This document shows positions 15,819 through 23,809 of a DNA stretch of 45,388 nucleotides, in pieces. A program made the position numbers and the translations under genes. The notes under the pieces were generated by a model. The model searched no databases, was not told the origin of the DNA, and saw only the letters and a program-made list of their open reading frames with translations. Numbering within the stretch: position 1 is the stretch's first letter; each line of letters begins with the position of its first letter. Source of the stretch: an uncultured Prevotellaceae bacterium (lineage in GTDB: Bacteria > Bacteroidota > Bacteroidia > Bacteroidales > Bacteroidaceae); the NCBI GenBank assembly GCA_937877605.1, contig CALFJA010000106.1, positions 1-45,388 of the forward strand. Reading direction: 5' to 3'.

Positions 15819-17470
15819 AGTCTAAGAAGATGTTTGGCATTCTCAATGGCGGCTGAACTGATGTCTGTGCCGCTGAGCATTTGTGCTATTTCGTCAATGC
15901 GCTGTTCGGGAGCGAGTTCCACCATGTTGCTGACGGTTCTGTCGTCGCGCTCCTGTTTGGTGACGCGGTAGTGGTGTTCGCCCATGGCGGCAATCTGTGG
16001 CAGGTGGGTGATGCTGATTACCTGCCGTTTGCTTTGTCCCATGTTGCGCATGATGTTGGCCATCTTCTCGGCAATGGCACCGCTGATACCGGTGTCTATC
16101 TCGTCAAAAATGATGGTCGGGAGGTTCTGAGAATGGCTGATGAGTGATTTCAGGCAGAGCATGACGCGTGAAATTTCTCCACCCGATGCCACCTGACTGA
16201 TTGGCTGCATGGGGATATCCTTGTTTGCGCTGAAGAGAAAAACGACCTTGTCGGCGCCGTCAGGAGCAAGTTCCTTTTCCTGCATGTCAATACTGAACAT
16301 CACCTTTGGGATGCCCAGTTGCTGGAGGTCGTCAGTCATCTGCTTTTCGATTGTCCGTGCTGCCTTTTTGCGTTTGTCGGTCAACTCTGCGGAGAACTTG
16401 CGACACAGGTCCTCTTTTTCTTGGACATTCTTCCGCAATTGCTCCAGAACTTCCTCACTGTGGTCTATTCCTTCTACTTTGAGTGCAAGCTCTTGCTGGA
16501 GATGGAGCAGGTCGGTAATGCTTTGACGGTGGTGTTTTCTCTTTAAAGACTGTATGAGATCCAATCGTTGTTGTTTCTCATCAAGGTCGGATGGATTGAA
16601 GTCTATGCGGCTGAGTTGCGTGGCAACTTCCTGTTCAATGTCTTTTATTTCGACCAATGTTGTTTCAATTCGCTCGGCAAGTTTTTCTGAGGAGGACATG
16701 ACGCGGTTGATTCTTGCCAGTTCGTGACTAATTCTTTTCAGGCGTTCGATGATTCCGTCCTCATTTCCAAGGAGATCCTCGGCCGTATACAGGCTTTCTT
16801 TGATTTCTTCGGCATGGGCGAGAATGCTTATTTCGTTTTCTAGGCTTTCTTCTTCGTCGTCGGAGAGTGTTGCATTTTCCAACTCATTCAGCTGGAAGCG
16901 CAGGTAGTCCTCGCTGTCTTTTGACTGGCGAATTCTTTCTGTTTCGTCGTTCAGTTGCCTGATGGCATGCTGATAGGCCGTGTAGGCATTCTTGTATTCC
17001 CCGATAGTGTCAGAGTGTCGGGCAATGATGTCGAGCGTGTTGAGTTGGAAATCTTCTTTCCGCAGAAGTAGGTTTTGGTGCTGGCTGTGGACATCGAGCA
17101 GTATGTCTCCCAGTTGCCTCATCAGTTGAAGGGCGACAGGGGTGTCGTTGATAAATCCCCTGGACTTGCCACTGGGGGCTATCTCACGCCGAACAATGCA
17201 TTCTTCAGTATCGTATTCCAGTTCATTCTCGTCGAAGAATTGCTTTATCTGATAGCCGTTGATGTCGAACTTTGCTTCGATGATGCATTTCTTGTCAGCG
17301 TTGCGCAGTATATTTCCATCGGCTCTGTTGCCTACGAGTAGGCCTATTGCTCCAAGAATAATGCTCTTGCCGGCACCGGTTTCACCAGTGATTACAGAGA
17401 ATCCGGGATGAAAGTCTACCTGCAGATTCTCAATGATGGTATAGTTCCTGATGTCCAGTTGTCGTAACAT
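15815..17470 (-). CDS. recN: DNA repair protein RecN
   Basis: This 551-residue SMC-like ATPase acts in double-strand-break repair. Walker A GETGAGKSIILGAI lies at about 30-43. Two long helical regions (about 150-370) form the short coiled coil. The signature QVASGGEISRVMLCLKSL and Walker B TIIFDEIDTGISGAIAEKM are in the C-terminal half, followed by the His-switch region QVISITHLPQIAAMG. Length and order match the family (about 550). It starts 2 bases downstream of porD, so it belongs to the dnaN-started operon. Confidence 0.97.
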   Translation of the reverse strand: MLRQLDIRNYTIIENLQVDFHPGFSVITGETGAGKSIILGAIGLLVGNRADGNILRNADKKCIIEAKFDINGYQIKQFFDENELEYDTEECIVRREIAPSGKSRGFINDTPVALQLMRQLGDILLDVHSQHQNLLLRKEDFQLNTLDIIARHSDTIGEYKNAYTAYQHAIRQLNDETERIRQSKDSEDYLRFQLNELENATLSDDEEESLENEISILAHAEEIKESLYTAEDLLGNEDGIIERLKRISHELARINRVMSSSEKLAERIETTLVEIKDIEQEVATQLSRIDFNPSDLDEKQQRLDLIQSLKRKHHRQSITDLLHLQQELALKVEGIDHSEEVLEQLRKNVQEKEDLCRKFSAELTDKRKKAARTIEKQMTDDLQQLGIPKVMFSIDMQEKELAPDGADKVVFLFSANKDIPMQPISQVASGGEISRVMLCLKSLISHSQNLPTIIFDEIDTGISGAIAEKMANIMRNMGQSKRQVISITHLPQIAAMGEHHYRVTKQERDDRTVSNMVELAPEQRIDEIAQMLSGTDISSAAIENAKHLLRL

Positions 17471-17472
17471 AG

Positions 17473-18372
17473 TTATTCCTTGATTTTATCCCATGCATTG
17501 CTTTGGCTGGCATTGATGGAGAAGAGTACTTCGTAGACAGATTCTTTTTCCTTTTGCGTGCCTTTTCCTTTGTAGATGTTGGCAATTTCATCCCTTTTGT
17601 AATCGGTCCATATCTGTGGCAACATGCTCATGGGTCGCTCTTCGTGGCATTTCTTCAGTTCTGTTTCAATGGTGGTGGTAATGGCGTTCCTTCCCAGATC
17701 GGCATTGGCAACCATCTGGTCAAGTCCAAGTCGGTAATAGTTGTATTGTAACTGTCGGAAAGGCTCCATTCCGCTGTCCAGATAGTCGTTGATGACGGCA
17801 TATCTGTTCTTGTCGTCCTCGAACGATTTCCAGCCTGTGAAATTCAGGCTCTGGGCATTGTTGGCAATGTTGTAGCAACGCAGTAGACAGTCTTCACCTC
17901 CCTTTGGAGAGAAAGAGTCCATGTCAATTCCAATTAGCAGGTAGGCATAGTAGGCCAGCAGTGCCGTGAGTTGGTTGTCGACTGTTTCCTCATTGAAATT
18001 AAGCTGGTCGAACTGTGCGAATTCAAAATTGAAATCGTTGTCTGTGTTGCTATAGGTGGTGGTGGTGTAGGCGGAATTGTACACAGGCCTGTTCGACAGG
18101 ATCAGTGCCTTGCATGTGAAGAGGTTGGTTGAAGGGTCGTATTTCGTAACTGTGATGTTAAAACTGCAGTTGATTCTTTCGTTTCTCCTGTACTGCGAGT
18201 TGGTCCACTGACGCTCGTTCATGAATTGCTCAAGCGTTTCCTGTAAGTTCTCGAAGATACTCACATCTGTACCTTGTATCTGGTTGTGGTTCACAACAAT
18301 ACGCGCGTTCAGCTCTTGCGCATTGCTGATGAGCGAGAACATCAAAAGCAGCAGCGAAATCAAACACTTCAT
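17473..18372 (-). CDS. porD: DUF4835 family protein, PorD of type IX secretion
   Basis: This 299-residue protein has signal peptide MKCLISLLLLMFSLISNA. It is followed by ELNARIVVNHNQIQGTD and an aromatic-rich region, NERINCSFNITVTKY and LLAYYAYLLIGIDMDSFS, typical of DUF4835, which is annotated as PorD in type IX secretion. The name comes from recognition of the family pattern. It sits one base after the DnaQ-like exonuclease gene and 2 bases before recN. The placement between repair genes is usual for this phylum and does not itself inform on function. PorD is thought to help the secretion machine; its exact role is not established. Confidence 0.8.
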   Translation of the reverse strand: MKCLISLLLLMFSLISNAQELNARIVVNHNQIQGTDVSIFENLQETLEQFMNERQWTNSQYRRNERINCSFNITVTKYDPSTNLFTCKALILSNRPVYNSAYTTTTYSNTDNDFNFEFAQFDQLNFNEETVDNQLTALLAYYAYLLIGIDMDSFSPKGGEDCLLRCYNIANNAQSLNFTGWKSFEDDKNRYAVINDYLDSGMEPFRQLQYNYYRLGLDQMVANADLGRNAITTTIETELKKCHEERPMSMLPQIWTDYKRDEIANIYKGKGTQKEKESVYEVLFSINASQSNAWDKIKE

Positions 18373-18373
18373 A

Positions 18374-19189
18374 CTATTTCATCTTTAATTTTATGCGTGT
18401 GACAATTTCTTTTGTGTTGTGGGGGAAATCACTTTCCATCATCCATGTGTAGAACGATGGTTCTTTCTTCAGGACCTCAACAACGGACTTGCCCTTGTGC
18501 TTCCCAAAGTTGAATACTTCTTCCTTGTGCTCGTTGCCCTTTTCGTCTTTGGATATTTTCCAGACAATCCTGCCGGCGAGGTCGACATTGTTGTTGGTCT
18601 TGCAGAATTCGGCCAGGCCGGCAATGGTATTGGGCAGATGTTTGTTTTCGGGATTAGCCTCGTTGTACATCTGTAGTTGGCCCTGCAATACCCGATAGGT
18701 GGCTTCTGTATCCTGATCTGCGCGATGGGCGGCGAAATCATCGGTCATCTCCCGACCGCAGTAGAATTTATAGGCCGCAGCAAGGTTGCGCGGTTCCATC
18801 TTGTGGAAAATGGTCTGTGCATCAATGAACCGGCTGTTGGCGAGGTCTAACGAAATGCCTGCACGATAGAATTCCTCTACCAACATGGGGATGTCGAAAT
18901 AATTTGAGTTGAAGCCCGCAAAGTCGCAATTTTCAAACTCCCTTGCAAGGGTAGGGGCAACTTCCTTGAAAGTAGGTGCGTGCGCCACCATTTCGTCCGA
19001 GATACCCGTCAGTTGGGAAATGAATTGGCCAATAGGTTTTTCGGGATTGAAGAGATGGTTATTGCGTTCCTCTGTCCCGTCCGGTTTTACCTTGATGTAG
19101 GACAATTGAATTATCCTGTCTTTAATAATATCAAGCCCCGTAGTTTCCAGGTCGAAAACTACGAGGGCTTTGTCAAGATGTATTTGCAT
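18374..19189 (-). CDS. DnaQ-like 3'-5' exonuclease
   Basis: This 271-residue protein is a DEDDh-type exonuclease. Exo I is FDLETTGL (about 12-19), Exo II is FNSNYFDIPML (about 93-103), and Exo III is HRADQDTEAT (about 153-162) with His and Asp. The C-terminal part (about 215-260) has FNFGKHKGKSV and FYTWMMESDFP, a module seen in ExoX-like and related proteins that binds DNA. It may act as a proofreading epsilon subunit or in repair. It follows dnaN by 7 bases, which favours a replication-linked role. A dedicated polymerase association cannot be shown from sequence. Confidence 0.9.
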   Translation of the reverse strand: MQIHLDKALVVFDLETTGLDIIKDRIIQLSYIKVKPDGTEERNNHLFNPEKPIGQFISQLTGISDEMVAHAPTFKEVAPTLAREFENCDFAGFNSNYFDIPMLVEEFYRAGISLDLANSRFIDAQTIFHKMEPRNLAAAYKFYCGREMTDDFAAHRADQDTEATYRVLQGQLQMYNEANPENKHLPNTIAGLAEFCKTNNNVDLAGRIVWKISKDEKGNEHKEEVFNFGKHKGKSVVEVLKKEPSFYTWMMESDFPHNTKEIVTRIKLKMK

Positions 19190-19196
19190 AATTTAA

Positions 19197-20321
19197 TTAG
19201 TCGTTGAGAAGCATTGGCATGATGAGCATGAGCACATCCTGGTTCTCTGGCTGAACAGTGGGGACGATAATGCCTGCCCTGCTTGGATCGGCGAGCAGCA
19301 AGTCAACGCTTTCACTCTCAATGTTATTGAGGATTTCGGTGAGAGAACTGCCCTTGAAGCCAATACTCATGTTCTGGCCAGTGTAGTCGCATGTCAGTTT
19401 CTCTTCTGCACTTGTTGAGAAGTCAATGTCCTGCGAAGACAGTTTCAAGAGCCCCATTTCAAGCGTCAAGCGGATTTGCTGGCTGCTTTCACTTGCAAAC
19501 GGAAGAACGCGACGCAAGGCTCCGATGAGCGATTTGCGGTCGATGGATAGTTTGTTGGGATTGTTCTTCGGTATTACGGAAGAATAGTTCGGATATCTGC
19601 CTTCAATCAGTCGACTGTTAAGCACTCCGTCGTTGAAAAGTATTTCAACATTCCGGTCATTGAAACGGATTGTAACATCGCCGCCATCCTTCGCGAGGAC
19701 ATTCTTCAAAAGCGATGCCGGTTTTTTAGGCAGGATGAATGCAGCAGGCTCGTCGCTCTTGATGTTGAAGTTGATGCTGCGCACCAGTTTGTGGCCGTCA
19801 CTGGCAACAATGGCCAGTCCCTCTGCCGTGAGGTCGAAGTAAATACCGTTCATTACGGGCCGGAGTTCGTCCTGACCTGTGGCAAAGATGGTGCGGTTCA
19901 GGTTGTCACTCAGGAGCGAGGCATCCATGACAATGACCTTGGCATCGTCGCCTACGGCTTGTGTCAAAGGATATTCATCGGCATTTTGGGCCGTGAAATT
20001 GTACACGCCGTTCTGGTAGAGTATCTGGATTGTGTTCTGTGTAATATCCACATCAAAGTTGAGAGGTTGCTCAGGCAATTCCCTTACAGCCTCCAGAATG
20101 GTCGGACTGGGTACGGCAAATCGGCCGTCGCTGTCAGCGTCGTCCAATGCCAGCGTGGTTTTCATCACATTCTCGCCATCACTGGCGGTAATGGCGAGTT
20201 TTTTGTCGGCCACCTCAAAAAGGAAGCACTCGAGGATGGGCATCGAGTTCTTGTTGTTAATAACTTTTGAAAGGGCTTGTAAACGGCTGCTCAGGGCAGT
20301 ACTGGATAGTGTGAATCTCAT
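19197..20321 (-). CDS. dnaN: DNA polymerase III beta subunit (sliding clamp)
   Basis: The 374-residue protein has the length and three-domain arrangement of the beta clamp, which encircles DNA and tethers polymerase III. N-terminal MRFTLSSTALSSRLQALSKVI and PILECFLFEV, the mid-domain RPVMNGIYFDL with VASDGHKLVR, and C-terminal LLADPSRAGIIVPTVQ with the LMPMLL end are family landmarks. It is the first gene of the leftward operon with exonuclease, porD, recN and the TPR protein. A full-consensus promoter lies about 100 bases upstream. dnaA is not in the window, so this is not the usual dnaA-dnaN origin context. Confidence 0.97.
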   Translation of the reverse strand: MRFTLSSTALSSRLQALSKVINNKNSMPILECFLFEVADKKLAITASDGENVMKTTLALDDADSDGRFAVPSPTILEAVRELPEQPLNFDVDITQNTIQILYQNGVYNFTAQNADEYPLTQAVGDDAKVIVMDASLLSDNLNRTIFATGQDELRPVMNGIYFDLTAEGLAIVASDGHKLVRSINFNIKSDEPAAFILPKKPASLLKNVLAKDGGDVTIRFNDRNVEILFNDGVLNSRLIEGRYPNYSSVIPKNNPNKLSIDRKSLIGALRRVLPFASESSQQIRLTLEMGLLKLSSQDIDFSTSAEEKLTCDYTGQNMSIGFKGSSLTEILNNIESESVDLLLADPSRAGIIVPTVQPENQDVLMLIMPMLLND

Positions 20322-20418
20322 TGGTCTTATTTTAATTCGTTTATTTATAGCATGGGTTTACTTAGCCACCGATGTCGGGTTGAAAGCAGTTCTCCCACAC
20401 ATTCGATGTTCTTTGCCA

Positions 20419-20451
20419 CAAAAATATAAAAAAGAGGCATACGATGCAAAA
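20419..20451 (-). promoter_or_regulatory. Promoter of the dnaN operon
   Basis: On the minus strand TTTTG (20447-20451), 20 bp, TATTTTTG (20419-20426). This is a full match to the Bacteroidetes consensus and leaves a leader of roughly 90 bases before dnaN. Confidence 0.85.
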
Positions 20452-20483
20452 AATAAAATGAAAACTTTAGAATTTTGAACATT

Positions 20484-20515
20484 TTTTACTAATTTCGCAG
20501 TCGATAATATTTTTG
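20484..20515 (+). promoter_or_regulatory. Promoter of the DUF3127 gene
   Basis: The -7 box TATTTTTG lies at 20508-20515. A T-run at 20484-20487 serves as a weak -33 box with 20 bp spacing. The box excludes the in-frame TTG at 20513 as a start and supports ATG 20543. Confidence 0.7.
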
Positions 20516-20542
20516 ACAACGAACAATTTAAAATACAACAAA

Positions 20543-20926
20543 ATGGAATTACAAGGAAAGGTTATAGCCGTATTGGAAAAACGCCAGGGAGAATCCGCCC
20601 GTGGCTCTTGGGAAATTCAAGAATATGTTATTGAGACTGTAGATGCATATCCTCGCAAGTTGCATTTCAGCGTTTTCGGAGCTGATCGTATTGCCCGCTT
20701 TAACATACAGATGGGGCAGTTGGTAAATGTCTCCTTCGACATTAATGCGCGCGAATACAACGGTCGCTGGTATACTGATGTCAGGGCTTTTGATGTTCGT
20801 CAGGTTGATCCCAACGCACAGGGTCCAGTTGTTCCTCAAGCCGCTCCGCAGCCTGCTGTCGAAGCCAACCCATTCCCGCCACAGGAACCGGCCGCAGCCG
20901 AATCGGAGGACGACCTGCCTTTCTAG
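20543..20926 (+). CDS. DUF3127 OB-fold protein with SSB-like acidic tail
   Basis: This 127-residue protein has a DUF3127 domain at about 1-88 (MELQGKVIAVLEKRQGES, WEIQEYVIET, LVNVSFDINAREYNGRWY). The predicted fold is OB-like. A Pro/Ala/Gln-rich flexible linker (about 92-117) and the end SEDDLPF follow. An acidic tip of D-D-[IL]-P-F is the protein-interaction tail of single-stranded DNA-binding proteins, which recruits repair and replication partners. The whole plan (OB fold, linker, DDxPF) copies that of SSB, so a single-strand DNA or RNA binding role is inferred. It is transcribed alone, divergent from dnaN, and followed by a strong terminator. Confidence 0.85.
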   Translation: MELQGKVIAVLEKRQGESARGSWEIQEYVIETVDAYPRKLHFSVFGADRIARFNIQMGQLVNVSFDINAREYNGRWYTDVRAFDVRQVDPNAQGPVVPQAAPQPAVEANPFPPQEPAAAESEDDLPF

Positions 20927-20941
20927 AGCGCGGTGACAATT

Positions 20942-20986
20942 ATAGAAAAAAGCCATCAAGAAGAAATTCCTGATGGCTTTTTCTAT
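20942..20986. terminator. Bidirectional terminator after the DUF3127 gene
   Basis: ATAGAAAAAAGCCATCA pairs with TGATGGCTTTTTCTAT, leaving a short loop, with T-rich and A-rich flanks. Confidence 0.92.
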
Positions 20987-21234
20987 ACGACAACCATGCG
21001 CTTAACAGACCTTTTCCCAGACATAAATCTGCCTTTGCAAATATAGTGCAGCAGTAAGCTGTGACGGAAGAAAGGACGAAAACCTTAACGGATGTCGGAC
21101 ATCTGAAAAATGAAAGGGTCTCAAACGCATTATGTTTGAGGCCCTTTCGTGCTGCGTTTGGGGCCTAAATGAAATGCGTTTGGGGCTCGAATGTAATTCG
21201 TTGCAAGTCAAAGTGTTTGAAGGGCAAAAACACC
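20987..21234. other. Convergent gap holding the second 22-bp-period array
   Basis: This gap lies between the DUF3127 terminator and the 3' end of lysC. It has no credible gene; the 69-residue minus frame at 21002-21211 reads through the repeat array. The array itself (21111-21220) reaches to within 15 bases of the lysC stop. Confidence 0.6.
21111..21220 (+). repeat. Tandem array with 22-bp period, copy 2
   Basis: Unit starts fall at 21111, 21133, 21155, 21177 and 21199, exactly 22 bp apart. The inner units begin TGTTTGAGGCCC, CGTTTGGGGCCT and CGTTTGGGGCTC; the outer ones are degenerate (TGAAAGGGTC and CGTTGCAAG). The core CGTTTgGGGC and the orientation match the array at 12170-12257. Confidence 0.85.
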
Positions 21235-22545
21235 TTAGAACAGATGCTGGCTGAGAAGTTGCAGGATGGCAATTTTCTCATTGGTTTTCACCGCCATGGA
21301 GATGTTAAAGGGGGACCCTCCGTAGGAAATCATTTTGATGGTATGTCCTTTGACGGCGGAAAGAACGCTGTGATATTTCCCATTCTCGCAGGAAAAATCA
21401 CCCACCACGCAAACGACACTCATATTGTTTTCAACAGTTGTTTGACCGTATTGCTCCAGTGCCCGTTCCAAATCCTGCAAGTGCGTATTGCTTTCGAAGC
21501 AAATAGCAAGGCTTACTTCGCTGGTAGACATCATATCGATGGTGATGTCGTAACATTCGAATATCTCTAGGGTTTTCTTCAGAAAGAGGTTAGGGGCAAC
21601 ATTCCTTTTTGAACGGATGTTAAGTACCGTCATGTTGTCTTTGGCAGCAACGGCCTGTATCTTTCCTCTTTCTATATCGCCTACGATGAGCGTTCCCTCC
21701 GCTTTCGGATCCATCGTGTATTTGAGACGAATAGGGATATTTGCCTTTTTGGCAGGCAGTACGCAGGTAGGATGGAGTATCTTTGCTCCAAAATAGGCCA
21801 ATTCGGCCGCTTCGGAGAAACTGATTTTCCGTATGGCGGAGGTCTTTTCTACGCATCGTGGGTCGTTGTTGTGAATGCCGTCGATGTCGGTCCAGATTTG
21901 TATTTCGTCGGCAGGCAGCGCTGCTCCCAGTAACGAAGCCGTATAGTCGGACCCTCCCCGACGGAGGTTGTCAGTCTCGCCAAAGGCATTTCGACAGATA
22001 TACCCCTGCGTGATATAAATTTGCGCACCTTTGTGTCGTTCCATGACGGAAGCCAGTCTGTTTGTAATCATGGGCATGTCCGGCTCCTGGTTCTTGTCAG
22101 TAAAAACAAATTCGAGGGCATCAAGTAGTTGAGCATTGACATGGTTCTCCAACAAATAGTTCGCCATCATGGTAGTGGAGAGTATTTCCCCTTGCGCGAG
22201 AATCTGCTTTTCTTCGTACGATGCAAAGTATCCATTCCCAAAAGACTTGATAAACTCGAATCGCTCTTGGGCAAATCTTGAAAGTTTCTCCTGATATTCC
22301 GCTGTATGGAACAGTTCGGTCATATGGGCGAGGTATTTTTCTTCCAGCCCATCAATTATGCTGTGCGCTTGGGCAGTTTCACCCTCATAATAGTGTTTTG
22401 AAATTTCCACGAGTGCATTCGTAGTACCGCTCATGGCTGACAACACTACAAGAAGTGGCTCGTTCGCTTCGCAGAGCAGGCGGGCAACATCTTTAATTCT
22501 ATCGGGTGAGCCAACGGAAGTGCCCCCAAATTTCATTATTTTCAT
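21235..22545 (-). CDS. lysC: Aspartate kinase
   Basis: This 436-residue enzyme makes aspartyl phosphate, the first step to lysine, threonine, methionine and diaminopimelate. The kinase domain has MKFGGTSVGSPDRI at the start, RGGSDYTASLLGAAL and IWTDIDGI in the middle, and an arginine-rich regulatory link. Two ACT domains follow from about 290 (MTVLNIRSKRN, SEVSLAICFES, VCVVGDFSC), so feedback control by an amino acid is expected. It is monofunctional, with no homoserine dehydrogenase part. It overlaps ftsE by 4 bases and ends the HU/SPOR-FHA-ftsE-lysC operon. Confidence 0.96.
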   Translation of the reverse strand: MKIMKFGGTSVGSPDRIKDVARLLCEANEPLLVVLSAMSGTTNALVEISKHYYEGETAQAHSIIDGLEEKYLAHMTELFHTAEYQEKLSRFAQERFEFIKSFGNGYFASYEEKQILAQGEILSTTMMANYLLENHVNAQLLDALEFVFTDKNQEPDMPMITNRLASVMERHKGAQIYITQGYICRNAFGETDNLRRGGSDYTASLLGAALPADEIQIWTDIDGIHNNDPRCVEKTSAIRKISFSEAAELAYFGAKILHPTCVLPAKKANIPIRLKYTMDPKAEGTLIVGDIERGKIQAVAAKDNMTVLNIRSKRNVAPNLFLKKTLEIFECYDITIDMMSTSEVSLAICFESNTHLQDLERALEQYGQTTVENNMSVVCVVGDFSCENGKYHSVLSAVKGHTIKMISYGGSPFNISMAVKTNEKIAILQLLSQHLF

Positions 22546-23246
22546 TGCGCAGACTTCTTTGGAGTAAATTCCTCAGTGACATTTTTCATGGAGGTTTCCA
22601 CGCACTGATAGACTGTACCTGGATATTTGTCAAGCATGGGCAGATTGTGTGTCGTCATGATGACCGAAGTTCCATTTTCGGTGAAACCCTTCAGCAGTTT
22701 AATAATGTCGGCGGCTGTTTCCGGGTCAAGGTTTCCGGTCGGTTCGTCTGCCACAATCAATTTAGGGTTGTTCAGCACGGCACGGGCAATCGCTATGCGT
22801 TGTTGTTCACCGCCGGAGAGTTCGTGAGGCATTTTGTTTATCTTATCACTCATGCCTACCAGTGAAAGCACTTCCTCTATGCGCTCCTGAATGGCCTTTT
22901 TGTTCTTCCATCCGGTCGATTTCAGTACAAACTGAAGGTTCTTGAAAACGGTACGGTCATGAAGCAACTGAAAGTCTTGGAAGATAATCCCCATCTGCTT
23001 GCGTAGGTTAGGGATGTCCTTGCGCTTGATATTCAACAGGTTCTTGTCCAGGACGACGGCCGTTTCGGCATCCTCTCTTTCAATATCGAGTTCACAGTAG
23101 AGCGTCTGCAGCAGAGAACTCTTTCCCGACCCTACCTTTCCTATGATATAGACAAACTCTCCTTCGCTCACTTCAAAGTCGACATCATTGAGAATCAGGG
23201 TGTCGGCTTGGTAGATACTTACTTTCTTATATTGGACAACCGTCAT
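22542..23246 (-). CDS. ftsE: Cell division ATP-binding protein FtsE
   Basis: This 234-residue ABC ATPase has Walker A GKVGSGKSSLL (about 37-47), Q-loop FQDFQLLHDRTVF, signature LSGGEQQRIAIARA and Walker B LIVADEPTGNLDPE. FtsE works with the membrane protein FtsX to activate cell-wall hydrolases at the septum. No ftsX lies beside it; its operon partners are an FHA protein upstream (3 bases apart) and lysC downstream (overlapping). The FtsE call rests on the pattern of the LolD/FtsE/MacB group, where sequence alone separates members imperfectly, but the N-terminal YKKVSIYQ... and FVYIIGKVGSGKSS favour FtsE. Confidence 0.9.
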   Translation of the reverse strand: MTVVQYKKVSIYQADTLILNDVDFEVSEGEFVYIIGKVGSGKSSLLQTLYCELDIEREDAETAVVLDKNLLNIKRKDIPNLRKQMGIIFQDFQLLHDRTVFKNLQFVLKSTGWKNKKAIQERIEEVLSLVGMSDKINKMPHELSGGEQQRIAIARAVLNNPKLIVADEPTGNLDPETAADIIKLLKGFTENGTSVIMTTHNLPMLDKYPGTVYQCVETSMKNVTEEFTPKKSAQ

Positions 23247-23249
23247 GGG

Positions 23250-23786
23250 CTATTTCTCCTTATCGTTATTAGGTTCTTTCAAAATAATGCTAGTCGCTCC
23301 AAGCGTGAACAGTGTTCCGTCAGAAATGTACCGTTGTTCTTTGTCGCCAAGAATCTCGTTGTCAACGAAAGTGCCGGTATAGCTTGGCCCGTCTTTTAGA
23401 ATATATCGGAGCTTTCCTTTTTTGTCTTTTGTCACATTAATGGTACAATGGCTCATGTCCACACTGGGGTCGTTAGTCTCAATAGGACAGTTGATGCCGC
23501 TTCCCTTCATGTATCTGCCAATGGTGTTCATGCCAAGGTGAAGAGGAATAATCTGTTTGTAGTGGAAGACATTTTCGATGACAACCAGGCTTCCATAAGG
23601 AGCATCTACAAGATTCTCCTCGGGAATTTCTTCTCTTTGCCGGTTTCTGAGTCTGGATATTCCTATTCTTATTCCAAATTGTTTGTTGCAGTCCGGGCAT
23701 ACAAAAACAAGCGACTGCCCGTCGCTGTATTTTGTTTCGTCAAAGGTAATGTAATTGTCGCATTTGGGACATCTGACTCTTTTCAT
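23250..23786 (-). CDS. Zinc-ribbon and FHA-domain protein
   Basis: This 178-residue protein has an N-terminal zinc ribbon (RVRCPKCDNYITF and FVCPDCNKQFG, about 3-38) and a C-terminal FHA domain (about 85-170: GMNTIGRYMKGSG, MSHCTINVTKDKK, SYTGTFVDNE). FHA domains bind phosphothreonine peptides, so it may read a Ser/Thr kinase signal, but no kinase gene is nearby. The start at 23786 places the zinc ribbon at the very N terminus, as in relatives. The alternative ATG at 23813 overlaps the upstream stop as ATGA and would add nine residues; coupled translation makes that possible too. ftsE follows 3 bases downstream. Confidence 0.85.
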   Translation of the reverse strand: MKRVRCPKCDNYITFDETKYSDGQSLVFVCPDCNKQFGIRIGISRLRNRQREEIPEENLVDAPYGSLVVIENVFHYKQIIPLHLGMNTIGRYMKGSGINCPIETNDPSVDMSHCTINVTKDKKGKLRYILKDGPSYTGTFVDNEILGDKEQRYISDGTLFTLGATSIILKEPNNDKEK

Positions 23787-23809
23787 GCCGATTACAGATT
23801 GAAGGTGAG

